Notes under the pieces: model-generated | What the model saw: only the letters and a program-made list of their open reading frames with translations | What the model was told of the DNA's origin: nothing | The model's database searches: none | Shown: one piece after another, positions 59,101 to 62,115 of the stretch | Layout of the letters: each line of letters starts with the position of its first letter | Position numbering within the stretch: the first letter of the stretch is position 1 | NCBI GenBank assembly: GCA_964020975.1 | Contig: OZ026619.1 | Location: 4,218,415-4,282,414, forward strand | From: Hermodice carunculata | Taxonomy: Eukaryota > Annelida > Polychaeta > Eunicida > Amphinomidae | Direction of reading: 5' to 3' | Length of the DNA: 64,000 nt | Position numbers and translations under genes: made by a program

Positions 59101-59854
59101 AATTCATAAAATAACTGAGGCCCTGGCACAAAACCTGTTCAGGATGCACGATATTGTTACTACTACCTTTATAAGTTTTTTTTTTGGAAATTGGAACATT
59201 TGTTGACCAAAAAAGTACAGTGGTTCCTGCTCTAAAGACCACCTCCAGTTTAAGACCACATGTCTTTAAGACCACTTTTTCAAGACACTTTGCTATATTT
59301 CCTTTTTGAATATACCTTCAATTTAAGACCACCTGTGCATTATGAGACCAATATTTCAAGGCTGTAGGGACAGTCTCAAATAGCAGGTACCACTGTACAA
59401 TACATACCAGATGCCGTATTTTTTTTTTTTAAATGGGTGGGTTGGAGTGTTCTTATCAGAAGCCTGCTGGATGCATACATATAAATTGAGAAAGAATGAC
59501 TACTGGAAAGATCTGGTTCAGTGCTTCAGGGTGGAGGATGGGGTGTTCTTATCAGATGCCTACCGGGTGCATACATGTAAAGATCTGGTTTAATGCTCTG
59601 GGGTGGAGGATGGAGGATGCAGGGTTCTTATCAGAGGCCTTCTGGGTGTATACATATAAACTGAGTAAGCATGACTATTGGAAAGATGTGGTGTAACGTT
59701 AGTGTTCTTTTGTGTTTGTTTCCTTAGCAGGAAGCACAAAGAGGGAGAAGGTGAGGACTCCAGACAACACCGACACAAAAAGAGCAAGAGATCACGGCGG
59801 GAGAGAGACGAGGAAAACACAGAGGCAGCCACAGCCCAGGGCGAGGAGATGTGA
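11341..59854 (+). CDS. FIP1L1: FIP1 / FIP1L1 orthologue, pre-mRNA 3'-end processing factor (17 coding exons)
   Basis: The spliced coding sequence joins 11341-11392, 26042-26081, 28976-29063, 30923-31032, 32163-32212, 37571-37696, 38330-38445, 42301-42382, 42878-43040, 45084-45229, 48150-48218, 50591-50627, 51564-51668, 55910-55978, 56750-56797, 57856-57966 and 59731-59854. This gives 1536 nt, 511 aa plus stop; human FIP1L1 is about 594 aa. Order: WLYG-containing acidic N-terminus (1-60), Asp/Glu tract and VTIGDIKT (61-96), Fip1 motif [20 protein letters not shown] (about 150-185), IDVIG motif (about 237-241), Pro/Gly-rich centre (276-394) and Arg-rich tail (395-511). In animals FIP1 is a subunit of the CPSF cleavage/polyadenylation complex. 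The Fip1 motif binds CPSF30, the acidic part contacts poly(A) polymerase, and the Arg-rich tail binds U-rich RNA (family knowledge). The 48.5-kb span is inflated by transposons in the introns. The 5' UTR and poly(A) site are not fixed. Confidence 0.93.
11600..11870 (-). pseudogene. LINE 3'-end fragment (possible)
   Basis: The minus-strand frame 11808-11605 begins [19 protein letters not shown], which resembles the FF..RV...WNSLP signature at the C-terminus of CR1/Jockey LINE reverse transcriptases. A neighbouring frame then reads [11 protein letters not shown], consistent with a frameshift. It is short and decayed. Confidence 0.4.
11885..12254 (-). pseudogene. 3' part of minus-strand LINE (C-terminus and 3' UTR)
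   Basis: Read on the minus strand, 12254-12095 is open: [17 protein letters not shown], then [20 protein letters not shown], ending with a stop. This continues the C-terminal region of the LINE at 13587-16370 after a plus-strand LINE inserted between them. The 3' UTR runs to a TTATTATT-type tail at about 11876-11891, the expected LINE 3' end. Confidence 0.65.
12255..13586 (+). mobile_element. 5'-truncated LINE (CR1/L2/Jockey-like RT) inserted in another LINE
   Basis: It starts within the RT domain ([20 protein letters not shown]) and runs through motif A ([12 protein letters not shown]), motif B ([20 protein letters not shown]), the catalytic FADD ([10 protein letters not shown]) and the thumb ([35 protein letters not shown]), ending with a stop at 13410-13412. 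Only one break is evident: a 1-nt frameshift near 12470 just after HNRSQ. The 3' UTR ends in ATGATGATGAT (13572-13584). The flanks, GGATTTAGAGGAAGAGG and GGGTTTAGAAGAGG on the minus strand, look like a diverged target-site duplication. RT is otherwise well preserved, so the copy is moderately young. Confidence 0.85.
13587..16370 (-). mobile_element. LINE with AP-endonuclease, RT and C-terminal zinc knuckle (main body)
   Basis: In minus-strand order: an apurinic-type endonuclease (16323-15679; [22 protein letters not shown], and an IDYIS segment replacing the usual SxIDxI); a basic linker (15566-15261); RT (15038-14598; [36 protein letters not shown]); thumb and connection (14567-13791; [13 protein letters not shown]); and a CCHC knuckle [19 protein letters not shown] (about 13680-13740). 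At least four frame breaks separate these parts. The 5' part lies at 19593-19920 and the 3' part at 11885-12254, both displaced by later insertions. The zinc knuckle resembles RTE/I-group elements; the clade is not certain. Confidence 0.85.
16371..19592. mobile_element. 3.2-kb block inserted into the LINE 5' region, with GGACAAGTG ends
   Basis: LINE endonuclease coding stops at about 16370 and its N-terminal part resumes at about 19593. The block's two edges carry related, inverted text: GGACAAGTGACTTTCAAATT with CTTGTCCTGC at 16393-16426, and GGACAAGTGGATTTTAAAAT with CTTGTCCTGC at 19530-19566. Exact termini and the target duplication are unclear. A Helitron-like element occupies 17721-19326. 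The sequence 16440-17720 is unrecognised; it has CCAAT words (17285-17322) and an A-run (17179-17190) but no supported gene. Confidence 0.45.
17721..19326 (+). mobile_element. Helitron-like non-autonomous element, copy H1 (full length, 1.6 kb)
   Basis: It starts in a T-run with the hairpin ACCTCAGCTGACTTGTCAG/TCAGCTGAGGT, then CCGTCCGTCCGTC. Recurring modules follow ('ACTTCAAACTTGGTGG', 'GTTCACCAGGTGGCGCTGC', 'TGACCTTGACCTCGTTT'). It ends with the hairpin GGGCTG-TTCACA-CAGCCC followed by TCTTG and a T-run. It has no coding frame. The 3' hairpin next to a CTNG terminus and T-rich targets without a target duplication suggest Helitron/Helentron-type (HINE) elements. That is inference; strict CTRR ends are not seen. 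Confidence 0.65.
19593..19920 (-). pseudogene. 5' part of minus-strand LINE (5' UTR and endonuclease N-terminus)
   Basis: On the minus strand, about 19672-19595 encodes [20 protein letters not shown], the typical opening of LINE AP-endonucleases (…N.RG…K..EI). It should precede [11 protein letters not shown], which now lies 3.2 kb away at 16323. Upstream sequence to about 19920 is a candidate 5' UTR. Confidence 0.55.
19925..20164 (+). pseudogene. LINE 3' fragment with (TAA)n tail
   Basis: [20 protein letters not shown] followed by WNYQFHE is the C-terminal signature of CR1/Jockey-type LINEs. It runs into a tail of about 19 TAA/ATA units at 20106-20164. Confidence 0.65.
20106..20164. repeat. 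(TAA)n microsatellite, LINE tail
   Basis: An uninterrupted triplet run of about 59 bp immediately after the LINE fragment, fitting a tail generated during reverse transcription. Confidence 0.85.
20165..20881. other. Intron sequence without a recognised feature
   Basis: A 65-codon minus-strand frame (20455-20258) has a hydrophobic segment [19 protein letters not shown]. It has no identified family and no good splice site, and is not called as a gene. Otherwise AT-rich. Confidence 0.35.
20882..22902 (+). pseudogene. Degenerate CR1-like LINE (endonuclease to RT motif A)
   Basis: Endonuclease region: [20 protein letters not shown], then ITQAIPKAQ, and a decayed [16 protein letters not shown]. 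The linker has [20 protein letters not shown] and [22 protein letters not shown] start: [17 protein letters not shown]-like, [20 protein letters not shown] and [20 protein letters not shown] (motif A). Many stops and frame changes show age. It is interrupted by a mariner-type MITE (22219-22396) and ends at another MITE (22903). Confidence 0.8.
22219..22396. mobile_element. Tc1/mariner-type MITE (CAGTGGTCCCTG family), copy 1
   Basis: The ends are CAGTGGTCCCTGTCA and its inverse TGACAGGGACTACTG, flanked by TA on both sides (22217-22218, 22397-22398). Internal AGACCAC/GTGGTCT words repeat. It lies inside the degenerate LINE, so it inserted later. A related copy is at 59218-59395. Confidence 0.8.
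22903..23030. mobile_element. Tc1/mariner-type MITE (CAGTAAAACCTC family)
   Basis: Left end CAGTAAAACCTCTCTATA, right end TATAGGGAGGTTTAACTG (inverted match of about 18 bp), with TA at 23031. The internal half-repeat 'CAGTCCCAA' occurs twice. It truncates the LINE at 22902. Confidence 0.7.
23058..23600. repeat. Paired repeat pieces with CTT/CTC runs and a CCCTGT hairpin
   Basis: CTCCTCCTCC..TTCAACACATTGTTGTGTGT-type text followed by TTGCGGACGC occurs at 23068-23120 and again at 23542-23598. At 23446-23472 the sequence ATGTCTCCCTGTGCAACAGGG forms a short hairpin followed by ATTGTTTCTGT, a start type seen in dispersed mollusc-style repeats. It probably begins the element that contains the following tandem array. 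Confidence 0.5.
23597..24865. repeat. ~143-bp tandem array, about 9 diverged units
   Basis: The phrase GATGGGTGACC(T/G)TGACCTATTT with CAAGGTCAC recurs near 23680, 23826, 24081, 24222, 24370, 24515, 24653 and 24810, with one weaker unit near 23950, giving a period of about 141-150 bp. Two unit types partly alternate: one carries 'CATGGGCATGTCATGTAAAATTGACG', the other 'CATGGCCACTTTTTAAAAATC'. Almost every unit has an inverted pair TGACCTTGA/TCAAGGTCA. Confidence 0.8.
24866..26041. other. End of FIP1 intron 1, no further feature recognised
   Basis: AT-rich, with a TATATATA tract (25280-25292), T-runs (25800-25810) and an ATT-triplet run (25675-25692). The last 30 bp give a polypyrimidine tract and TTTGCAG acceptor for exon 2. 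Confidence 0.4.
26042..26081 (+). CDS. FIP1L1: FIP1 exon 2 (aa 18-31)
   Basis: Adds [13 protein letters not shown] to the acidic N-terminus. Acceptor TTTGCAG, donor AA/GTACGT. It enters at phase 1 (GAT codon with exon 1) and leaves at phase 2. Too short to detect by reading frame alone; support comes from phase continuity and charge. Confidence 0.75.
26229..26296. repeat. Short tandem duplication, ~35-bp unit
   Basis: CAAGTACCAAGTACATACCA followed by CTATGGCATCA is present twice in succession. Confidence 0.75.
26422..26605 (+). mobile_element. Hairpin MITE, copy 1 (diverged)
   Basis: It keeps the GTCAACAGCTTTCC...GGAAAGCTGTTGAC palindrome (26452-26506) and the downstream 'GCTGGTATTTGAATGAAAGGT' block, but the ends are decayed (TTAACCTTTAAAGTGC left; TGGCAATGAAA right). 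The palindrome core is GGGACAC/GTGTCT, unlike other copies. Confidence 0.65.
26780..27345 (+). pseudogene. N-terminal fragment of a second Mutator-like transposase
   Basis: Three frames together show the family's opening pattern: basic [20 protein letters not shown] (26855-26915); [20 protein letters not shown] with CAEC (27062-27130); then [18 protein letters not shown] in another frame (27195-27247); and [18 protein letters not shown] (about 27283-27335). It corresponds to the zinc-binding N-terminus of the intact transposase at 7407-9020 but is a different subfamily. At least three frame changes and loss of the catalytic core make it a dead remnant. Confidence 0.6.
28236..28660. repeat. 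151-bp tandem repeat, about 2.8 units
   Basis: ATTATTTATGAC(G/A)GTTGGTCC recurs at 28236, 28387 and 28538. The units starting near 28320 and 28471 are almost identical through 'GGTGGTACCATGATGTCTTC', so the last duplication is recent. Confidence 0.85.
28976..29063 (+). CDS. FIP1L1: FIP1 exon 3 (aa 31-60)
   Basis: Encodes [20 protein letters not shown] then GLDKEAGEL, a low-complexity acidic linker before the Asp/Glu tract. Acceptor TATTTCAG, donor CTG/GTATGT; phase 2 in, phase 0 out. Confidence 0.82.
29064..30060. other. FIP1 intron 3, left part
   Basis: No gene or terminus recognised. A 62-codon minus-strand frame at 30044-29856 has no family match that I can support. Confidence 0.35.
30070..30440 (+). 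repeat. Pair of tRNA-derived SINE-like units
   Basis: Each unit has an RNA polymerase III A-box-like TTTGGT(T/G)(T/C)AG(T/C)TGGTAT (about 30081 and 30343) and, about 60 bp later, a B-box-like GGTTTGAGAC (30142) or AGTTCAAGACCC (30405), then GCTCCGTGGTCAC. They are in the same orientation about 262 bp apart, so one dimeric or tandemly duplicated SINE is likely. A box-to-box distance near 60 bp fits tRNA-type promoters. No cloverleaf-competent tRNA gene is claimed. Confidence 0.5.
30650..30882 (+). mobile_element. Hairpin MITE, copy 2
   Basis: Left end CCTTCCAGTGCCAAATTTTG, right end TTGGCACTGAAAGAGTTA. The central palindrome CAACAGCTTTTCTC...GGAGGAAAGCTGTTG is partly eroded. It ends about 40 bp upstream of FIP1 exon 4. 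Confidence 0.85.
30923..31032 (+). CDS. FIP1L1: FIP1 exon 4 (aa 61-97; acidic tract and VTIGDIKT)
   Basis: Encodes [12 protein letters not shown], an unbroken Asp/Glu tract and [13 protein letters not shown], matching human [16 protein letters not shown]. The acidic tract belongs to the N-terminal part that family work links to poly(A) polymerase contact. Acceptor GTTACAG, donor GA/GTATGT; phase 2 out. Confidence 0.92.
32163..32212 (+). CDS. FIP1L1: FIP1 exon 5 (aa 97-113)
   Basis: Encodes [16 protein letters not shown], at the position of human VNLNIKTGGRVYG. Required by phase: exon 4 leaves two bases and exon 6 needs a phase-1 donor, and this exon satisfies both (GA+A, G+CT). Acceptor TGTTCCAG, donor AGG/GTCTGT (weaker than the rest). 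Confidence 0.75.
32450..32779 (+). mobile_element. Helitron-like copy H2, left part (outermost of the nest)
   Basis: Starts TTTTTAGCTCAGCTGCCTCGTCAG/TCAGCTGAGCTT, the family's start hairpin, and is broken at 32779 by H3. Its right part resumes at 36152. Confidence 0.65.
32780..32981 (+). mobile_element. Helitron-like copy H3, left part (middle of the nest)
   Basis: Start hairpin AGCTCAGCTGACTTGTCAG at 32780. It runs to 'TTTTTATGAATTTT', where H4 begins, and resumes at 34613 with 'TTTGGTTTATCTTTTTGACC', which matches the next module of the family. Confidence 0.7.
32982..34612 (+). mobile_element. Helitron-like copy H4 (innermost, full length, 1.63 kb)
   Basis: Start hairpin AGCTCAGCTGACTTGTCAG/TCAGCTGAGCTT, then CCGTCCGCCGTCCGTC. 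The internal modules are in the same order as H1, including a G-run (33871-33890) and the T-run (34014-34030). End hairpin GGGCTGTTCACACAGCCC with TCTTG. It is very similar to H1 in length and content. Confidence 0.75.
34613..36151 (+). mobile_element. Helitron-like copy H3, right part
   Basis: Continues H3 after H4. It carries extra duplicated modules (two 'ACTTCAAACTTGGTG...' and two 'TGACCTTGACCTCATT' blocks) and ends GGGCTGTTCACACAGCCCTCTTG at 36151. Confidence 0.65.
36152..36670 (+). mobile_element. Helitron-like copy H2, right part
   Basis: Starts TTTTGTCCATTTTATGGCTA, a mid-element module, and ends with the same 3' hairpin and TCTTG at 36670. It completes H2 but is shorter than other copies, so H2 carried internal deletions. 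Confidence 0.6.
36671..37570. other. Rest of FIP1 intron 5
   Basis: AT-rich. A 200-codon minus-strand open frame (37273-36671) has no recognisable motif and random-looking composition, so it is not called. It ends with a weak pyrimidine tract and TTTTTACAG acceptor for exon 6. Confidence 0.4.
37571..37696 (+). CDS. FIP1L1: FIP1 exon 6 (aa 114-155)
   Basis: Encodes [40 protein letters not shown] and P. Human has [33 protein letters not shown], so this is the lead-in to the Fip1 motif. Donor G/GTCAGT; phase 1 in and out. Confidence 0.95.
37726..37956 (+). mobile_element. Hairpin MITE, copy 3
   Basis: Ends TTAACTCTTTCAGTGCCAA and TTGGCACTGAAAGAATTAA with TTAA at both edges. Palindrome at about 37758-37824 with core GCGTGCATT(T)GG. 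It begins only 29 bp downstream of the exon 6 donor. Confidence 0.9.
38330..38445 (+). CDS. FIP1L1: FIP1 exon 7 (aa 156-194; core Fip1 motif)
   Basis: Encodes [20 protein letters not shown] and [19 protein letters not shown]. Human: [29 protein letters not shown]. This nearly invariant motif binds the zinc fingers of CPSF30/Yth1. Acceptor TGTACTCAG, donor TTT/GTAAGT. Confidence 0.97.
38628..40326 (+). mobile_element. Helitron-like copy H5 (full length, 1.7 kb)
   Basis: Starts AACTCAGCTGACTTGTCAGC/CAGCTGAGCTT and ends with GGCTGTTCATACAGCC then CTCTTG at 40326. The modules are diverged; the A/T-rich spacer at 38780-38815 is expanded. It lies in FIP1 intron 7. Confidence 0.7.
40327..42300. other. 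Rest of FIP1 intron 7, with two blocks of a 50-bp tandem repeat
   Basis: The unit 'CTGACAAACTAAGCATGTGA' + 'AACATTGTACTTTATGTTGC' + 'TAAACTATGC' occurs about 1.6 times at 40509-40590 and about 2.7 times at 41490-41632. The blocks are separated by roughly 900 bp of unrelated sequence (40591-41489). The rest is AT-rich without a gene. Confidence 0.65.
42301..42382 (+). CDS. FIP1L1: FIP1 exon 8 (aa 195-222)
   Basis: Encodes [20 protein letters not shown] then EGTISVL. This Ser/Thr-rich linker is variable in the family. Acceptor ATACTTGCAG, donor G/GTAATA; phases match exon 7 (0) and exon 9 (1). Confidence 0.85.
42878..43040 (+). CDS. FIP1L1: FIP1 exon 9 (aa 222-276; IDVIG motif)
   Basis: Encodes [40 protein letters not shown] and [13 protein letters not shown]. 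The GTIDVIG segment matches human GAIDVIGQT. Acceptor GATGCAG, donor TT/GTACGT; phase 2 out. Confidence 0.9.
43105..43299 (+). mobile_element. Helitron-like copy H6, 5' fragment
   Basis: Start hairpin (AGCTCAGCTGACTTGCTAGTC) followed by the first module. It is cut at a T-run where H7 begins. No continuation is seen after H7, so the remainder is lost. Confidence 0.6.
43300..44779 (+). mobile_element. Helitron-like copy H7, related subfamily ending CTAG
   Basis: Start hairpin AGCTCTGCTGACCTAAGGTCA/CAGAGCT, end hairpin AGGACTG-TCA-CAGTCCT followed by CTAG at 44779. The ends have the same layout as H1 but different hairpin sequence, and they covary. It contains hairpin MITE copy 4 at 43559-43777. 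Confidence 0.65.
43559..43777 (+). mobile_element. Hairpin MITE, copy 4, inside H7
   Basis: TTAACTCTTTCAGTACAATA left, TTGGCACTATAAGAGTTAA right, TTAA on both edges. The left half of the palindrome is shortened (GTCAACAGCAGTGCATGCTGAG...AAGCTGTTGAAC). It inserted after H7. Confidence 0.85.
44780..45083. other. End of FIP1 intron 9
   Basis: No repeat recognised beyond a short ATT run. It ends TTTTTACACAG. Confidence 0.4.
45084..45229 (+). CDS. FIP1L1: FIP1 exon 10 (aa 276-325; Pro/Gly-rich)
   Basis: Encodes [40 protein letters not shown] and PPGMPPPP. It corresponds to the polyproline block of human FIP1L1 (PPGIPITVPPPGFPPPPGAP). Acceptor TTACACAG, donor G/GTATGG. Confidence 0.9.
45230..46448. 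other. FIP1 intron 10, left part
   Basis: No gene or repeat terminus recognised; AT-rich intronic sequence. Confidence 0.4.
46449..46610 (+). mobile_element. TTGTCTCGCCA-type terminal inverted repeat element, copy 1
   Basis: ATTGTCTCGCCAGCATAA at 46450 is inverted as TTACGCTGGCGAGACAAT at 46583-46600, followed by TATGCCCCC(C)GGCATGACTCTGG. 'AAACTTCGGAGTG(G/T)CTTGAATT' is shared with the copy at 61987. A CCGTCCGTC run lies at 46503-46512. Confidence 0.65.
46890..47129 (+). mobile_element. Hairpin MITE, copy 5 (TTAACCC subfamily) with perfect 32-bp palindrome
   Basis: TTAACCCTTTCCCCCTT left, AAGGGGGAAAGGGTTAA right. The palindrome arms 46920-46951 and 46955-46986 are identical when inverted (32 nt) with a TTA loop. 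Only the CAACAGCTTTCC outer part is shared with other copies. CCCTTT after TTAA recalls piggyBac ends. Confidence 0.85.
47209..47438 (-). mobile_element. Hairpin MITE, copy 6 (CCTTTGCC subfamily)
   Basis: Ends ATCAATCCTTTGCCATTC and GGCAGGCAAAGGATTAA. The palindrome (GTTGACAGCTTTCCTTGG...CCAAGGAAAGCTGTTGAC) is at 47340-47407. It shares its TTAA edge with copy 7. Confidence 0.65.
47434..47681 (+). mobile_element. Hairpin MITE, copy 7
   Basis: TTAACTCTTTAAGTGCCAA left, TTGGCACTGAAAGAATTA right. The nearly perfect palindrome at about 47465-47531 has core CAGCGCGCATTGGGTG/TGCACCCAATGCGCGCTG. Confidence 0.9.
48150..48218 (+). CDS. FIP1L1: FIP1 exon 11 (aa 325-347; Pro/Gly-rich)
   Basis: Encodes [20 protein letters not shown] then SYN. 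Acceptor CTTACAG, donor G/GTAGGT; phase 1 in and out. Confidence 0.88.
48273..49060 (+). mobile_element. Helitron-like copy H8, 3'-truncated
   Basis: Start AGCTCAGCTGACCACAGTCAAGCTGAGCT (a different hairpin loop), then CCGTCTGTGCGTCCGTCC and the first four modules. There is no 3' hairpin; similarity fades near 49060. Confidence 0.6.
49061..49637. other. FIP1 intron 11, central part
   Basis: No recognised gene. Short text near 49130-49180 (GTCAATGCTGGGGTCTCCAG, ACCATTCGCACATTGATGAG) looks like a decayed transposon or pseudogene but cannot be assigned. Confidence 0.3.
49638..49874 (+). mobile_element. Hairpin MITE, copy 8
   Basis: TGACTCTTTCCGTGCCAAAT left, TTGGCACTGAAAGAGTAAA right. Palindrome GTCAGCAGCTTTTCTC...AGAAAAGCTGTTGAC with core ATTGTGCATTGGG. 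The original TTAA edges have mutated. Confidence 0.85.
49912..50045 (-). mobile_element. Hairpin MITE, copy 9 (partial, inverted)
   Basis: Reads as the reverse of the family: 'CAAGTACCAGCATGCCTATA', then the palindrome GTCAACAGCTTTTCTCGG...GAAAAGCTGTTT, then 'CAAAATTTGGCACTTTAAGA' and GTTAA. It lacks the distal end. It faces copy 8 about 40 bp away. Confidence 0.8.
50046..50590. other. End of FIP1 intron 11
   Basis: No feature recognised; ends with TTTATTTTGCAG. Confidence 0.4.
50591..50627 (+). CDS. FIP1L1: FIP1 exon 12 (aa 348-359; micro-exon)
   Basis: 37 nt encoding [12 protein letters not shown]. Acceptor ATTTTGCAG, donor AG/GTCAGC; phase 1 in, 2 out. Fits both neighbours. Confidence 0.82.
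50628..51563. other. FIP1 intron 12
   Basis: A GGGGTGGGG run (50884-50904) and T-run (51094-51106); no mobile element recognised. Confidence 0.4.
51564..51668 (+). CDS. FIP1L1: FIP1 exon 13 (aa 360-394; Pro/Gly/Tyr-rich)
   Basis: Encodes [20 protein letters not shown] then [14 protein letters not shown]. Acceptor GTTTTACAG, donor AG/GTATGA. The PPPG(F/Y/W)-type repeats continue those of exons 10-12. Confidence 0.9.
51838..51949 (+). mobile_element. Hairpin MITE, copy 10, left part
   Basis: TTAACCCTTTAGTGCCAAG left end and a palindrome at about 51869-51933. The copy is cut at 51949 by H10 and continues at 53750. Confidence 0.75.
51950..53749 (+). mobile_element. Helitron-like element H10 (ATCTGTGGC family, 1.8 kb)
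   Basis: Starts after a T-run with the hairpin ATCTGTGGC-GAA-GCCACAGAT, then ATTG. Ends with hairpin AGGCCC-TT-GGGCCT followed by TG (CTTG) and TTCTC. It interrupts hairpin MITE copy 10 without an obvious target duplication. Its interior contains a tract rich in 'CGCCCTGCCC' (52400-52465) and no supported gene. The sequence is unrelated to H1 apart from end architecture. Confidence 0.6.
53750..53890 (+). mobile_element. Hairpin MITE, copy 10, right part
   Basis: TTCTCTAGATATATAGACAT and 'CTGGCACTTGAACAAAAAGT' match the downstream half of the family; the right terminus is decayed. Confidence 0.65.
53955..55034 (+). mobile_element. Helitron-like copy H9, 3'-truncated
   Basis: Starts ACCTCAGCTGACTTGTCAG/TCAGCTGAGGT (as H1) with CCGTCGTCCGTCAGTC. 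Modules follow to 'CACCTTTCCTATTGATTACC' at about 55030, then unrelated sequence. Two long module sets are in tandem (54050-54540 and 54545-55030). Confidence 0.65.
55035..55631. other. FIP1 intron 13, central part
   Basis: Contains a C-run (55227-55246) and no recognised gene. Confidence 0.4.
55632..55875 (-). mobile_element. Hairpin MITE, copy 11 (inverted), next to exon 14
   Basis: Left edge CAACTCCTTCACTGCCAATC, right edge TTTGGCACTGAAATGGTTAA. Palindrome at 55786-55850 with core GCATTGGGCGCA/TGCGCCCAATGC. It ends 34 bp before exon 14, so the branch point region may lie at or in its terminus. Confidence 0.9.
55910..55978 (+). CDS. FIP1L1: FIP1 exon 14 (aa 395-417)
   Basis: Encodes [20 protein letters not shown] then FS. 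It marks the change from Pro/Gly-rich to Arg/Ser-rich sequence. Acceptor CCTTTGTAG, donor AG/GTGACT. Confidence 0.88.
55979..56749. other. FIP1 intron 14
   Basis: No mobile-element terminus recognised; ends GTGTTAACAG. Confidence 0.4.
56750..56797 (+). CDS. FIP1L1: FIP1 exon 15 (aa 418-433)
   Basis: Encodes [15 protein letters not shown]; human has SDEERYRYREYAERGYER. Acceptor TTAACAG, donor AG/GTGAGC. Confidence 0.92.
57088..57247. repeat. 160-bp snap-back inverted repeat
   Basis: Two arms of about 78 bp, nearly identical when inverted, meet at 57167-57170. The inner part is CATGACGTCG...CGACGTCATG; the outer part begins AATGAAGTCTGTCTCTG. Only a few mismatches and a 2-bp length difference are seen. 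No clear target duplication. It lies in FIP1 intron 15 and would form a long hairpin in the pre-mRNA. Confidence 0.85.
57248..57855. other. Rest of FIP1 intron 15
   Basis: No feature recognised; ends CCCTTTGCAG. Confidence 0.4.
57856..57966 (+). CDS. FIP1L1: FIP1 exon 16 (aa 434-470; Arg/Asp-rich)
   Basis: Encodes [20 protein letters not shown] then [16 protein letters not shown]. This is the RD/RE-type region which in human FIP1 binds U-rich RNA. Acceptor TTTGCAG, donor AG/GTACTG. Confidence 0.92.
57967..58631. other. FIP1 intron 16, left part
   Basis: C-run and A-run at 58207-58250; no gene recognised. Confidence 0.4.
58632..58766 (+). mobile_element. Hairpin MITE, copy 12 (right half only)
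   Basis: From 'CTGGGATTATAGGCATGGCA' to TTGGCACTGAAAGAGTTAA. The palindrome half is missing. Confidence 0.8.
59218..59395. mobile_element. Tc1/mariner-type MITE (CAGTGGT family), copy 2
   Basis: CAGTGGTTCCTGCT left, AGCAGGTACCACTG right, TA on both flanks (59216-59217, 59396-59397). Internal AAGACCAC words occur four times. Related to 22219-22396. Confidence 0.8.
59440..59690. repeat. Local tandem repeat, ~90-bp units
   Basis: 'GTTCTTATCAGA(A/T/G)GCCT' recurs at about 59450, 59544 and 59625, each followed by GCATACAT or GTATACAT and a stretch with GGAAAGATCTGGT or similar: roughly three diverged units just upstream of exon 17. Confidence 0.75.
59731..59854 (+). CDS. FIP1L1: FIP1 exon 17 (aa 471-511 and stop)
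   Basis: Encodes [40 protein letters not shown] and TGA. Human ends [20 protein letters not shown]... with an acidic tail. The acceptor is a tandem TTAGCAG: use of the first AG would add one codon in frame. Confidence 0.95.
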
Positions 59855-60544
59855 AGTGCTGACAGTAGTGTGTGCAAGCATGGAAACGCATGTATTGTAT
59901 GCAGACAAGTACCACAGACAGTTTACAAAGCCTCATGTAAAATCCTTGCAAACACAAACATTTGGTACACATGTACCTGAACAGAGCGTTGTGTTTGGTA
60001 CTCTGCATACAGAGGGCAGGTCTGCAGCATTGTCAGCGGGATGGTGCATTTGGAATGCAAAGTACAGAACATTCTTAAGGGCAGCACGGACTGCGTTTTT
60101 ATGAACTAAAGCAGCGCATTCAAATTTCACAGTGCTTCAATATATTGCCGAGTGATGCAGTCCGTCAGAAGTCAGTTATTTATGGAGCAAAGACAGCGTT
60201 GTGCCAGCCCAATTTCTTTGTGACTTCTGGGGGGAATTAGACCAGTTCCTTAATTCGATGTGTTCATATCGGGACCAGACTTTATTAGCACAGGAAGTGA
60301 CTTTCTAGGATCACTGATAAGTGACCATTTGAGGACAACCATATAGATGCCTACGTGTGGATAGTGAGCATCCTTCACATGTATGGCCAAAATAAGAATT
60401 ACCTGTTTAAATAATTGGCAGGGTAGCATTATAATGCGTATGCTTAAGCTTCCCTGTTCACCTCCTAAGATATTCAAGTCCATTAAATTGTGACAAGTAG
60501 TTGTGTTCTTGGGTGTTTAAATGTATGTGTATTTTTATATTTGA
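59855..60544 (+). other. Probable FIP1 3' UTR
   Basis: Follows the stop directly. ATTAAA at 60482-60487, about 630 bp downstream, is the first good poly(A)-signal variant; a canonical AATAAA is at 61071-61076, beyond the CT microsatellite. Which is used cannot be told. No further coding frame is supported. Confidence 0.5.
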
Positions 60545-60738
60545 ATCCTTTCAGTGCTCACTGGAATATCGAGTCAAAAGCCTTTTCTCTAGGCAGGCAG
60601 TCAGTGCTATGCAGACAAAGCACACCAAGGAACACTATTGACTAGGACAATCCTTAATTTTAAAATGAAGCCATGGTCCTACTTCTTTATTTTCAAAATA
60701 TAAAATGACTGCAATAATTCTAGATAAGCACTGAAAGT
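60545..60738 (+). mobile_element. Hairpin MITE, copy 13 (decayed)
   Basis: CCTTTCAGTGCTCACTGG left and AAGCACTGAAAG right, with GTCAAAAGCCTTTTCTC in place of the usual palindrome arm. Many changes; an old copy. Confidence 0.6.
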
Positions 60739-60815
60739 ATGACGTTAAACTGAATCTGTTACATTATCCTTCCACATTGCAGGAATGTGGGAATGCCTTC
60801 TACCTTCAACTGCAC

Positions 60816-61986
<1,171 letters not shown>

Positions 61987-62115
61987 GTTGTCTCACCAGT
62001 ATAAGCTGTTGGACAGACTAAGCACTCACATCATGTGTGAATTAGCATACTTGTAGAAAAACTTCGGAGTGTCTTGAATTTTGATGGCGAGACATTCATG
62101 CCCCCTGGCATGGCT
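61987..62115 (+). mobile_element. TTGTCTC(G/A)CCA-type element, copy 2
   Basis: TTGTCTCACCAGTATAAGCT at about 61988 and GATGGCGAGACATTCATGCC at 62083 onward, with 'AAACTTCGGAGTGTCTTGAA' between, match the copy at 46449 with a shorter interior. Confidence 0.6.
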
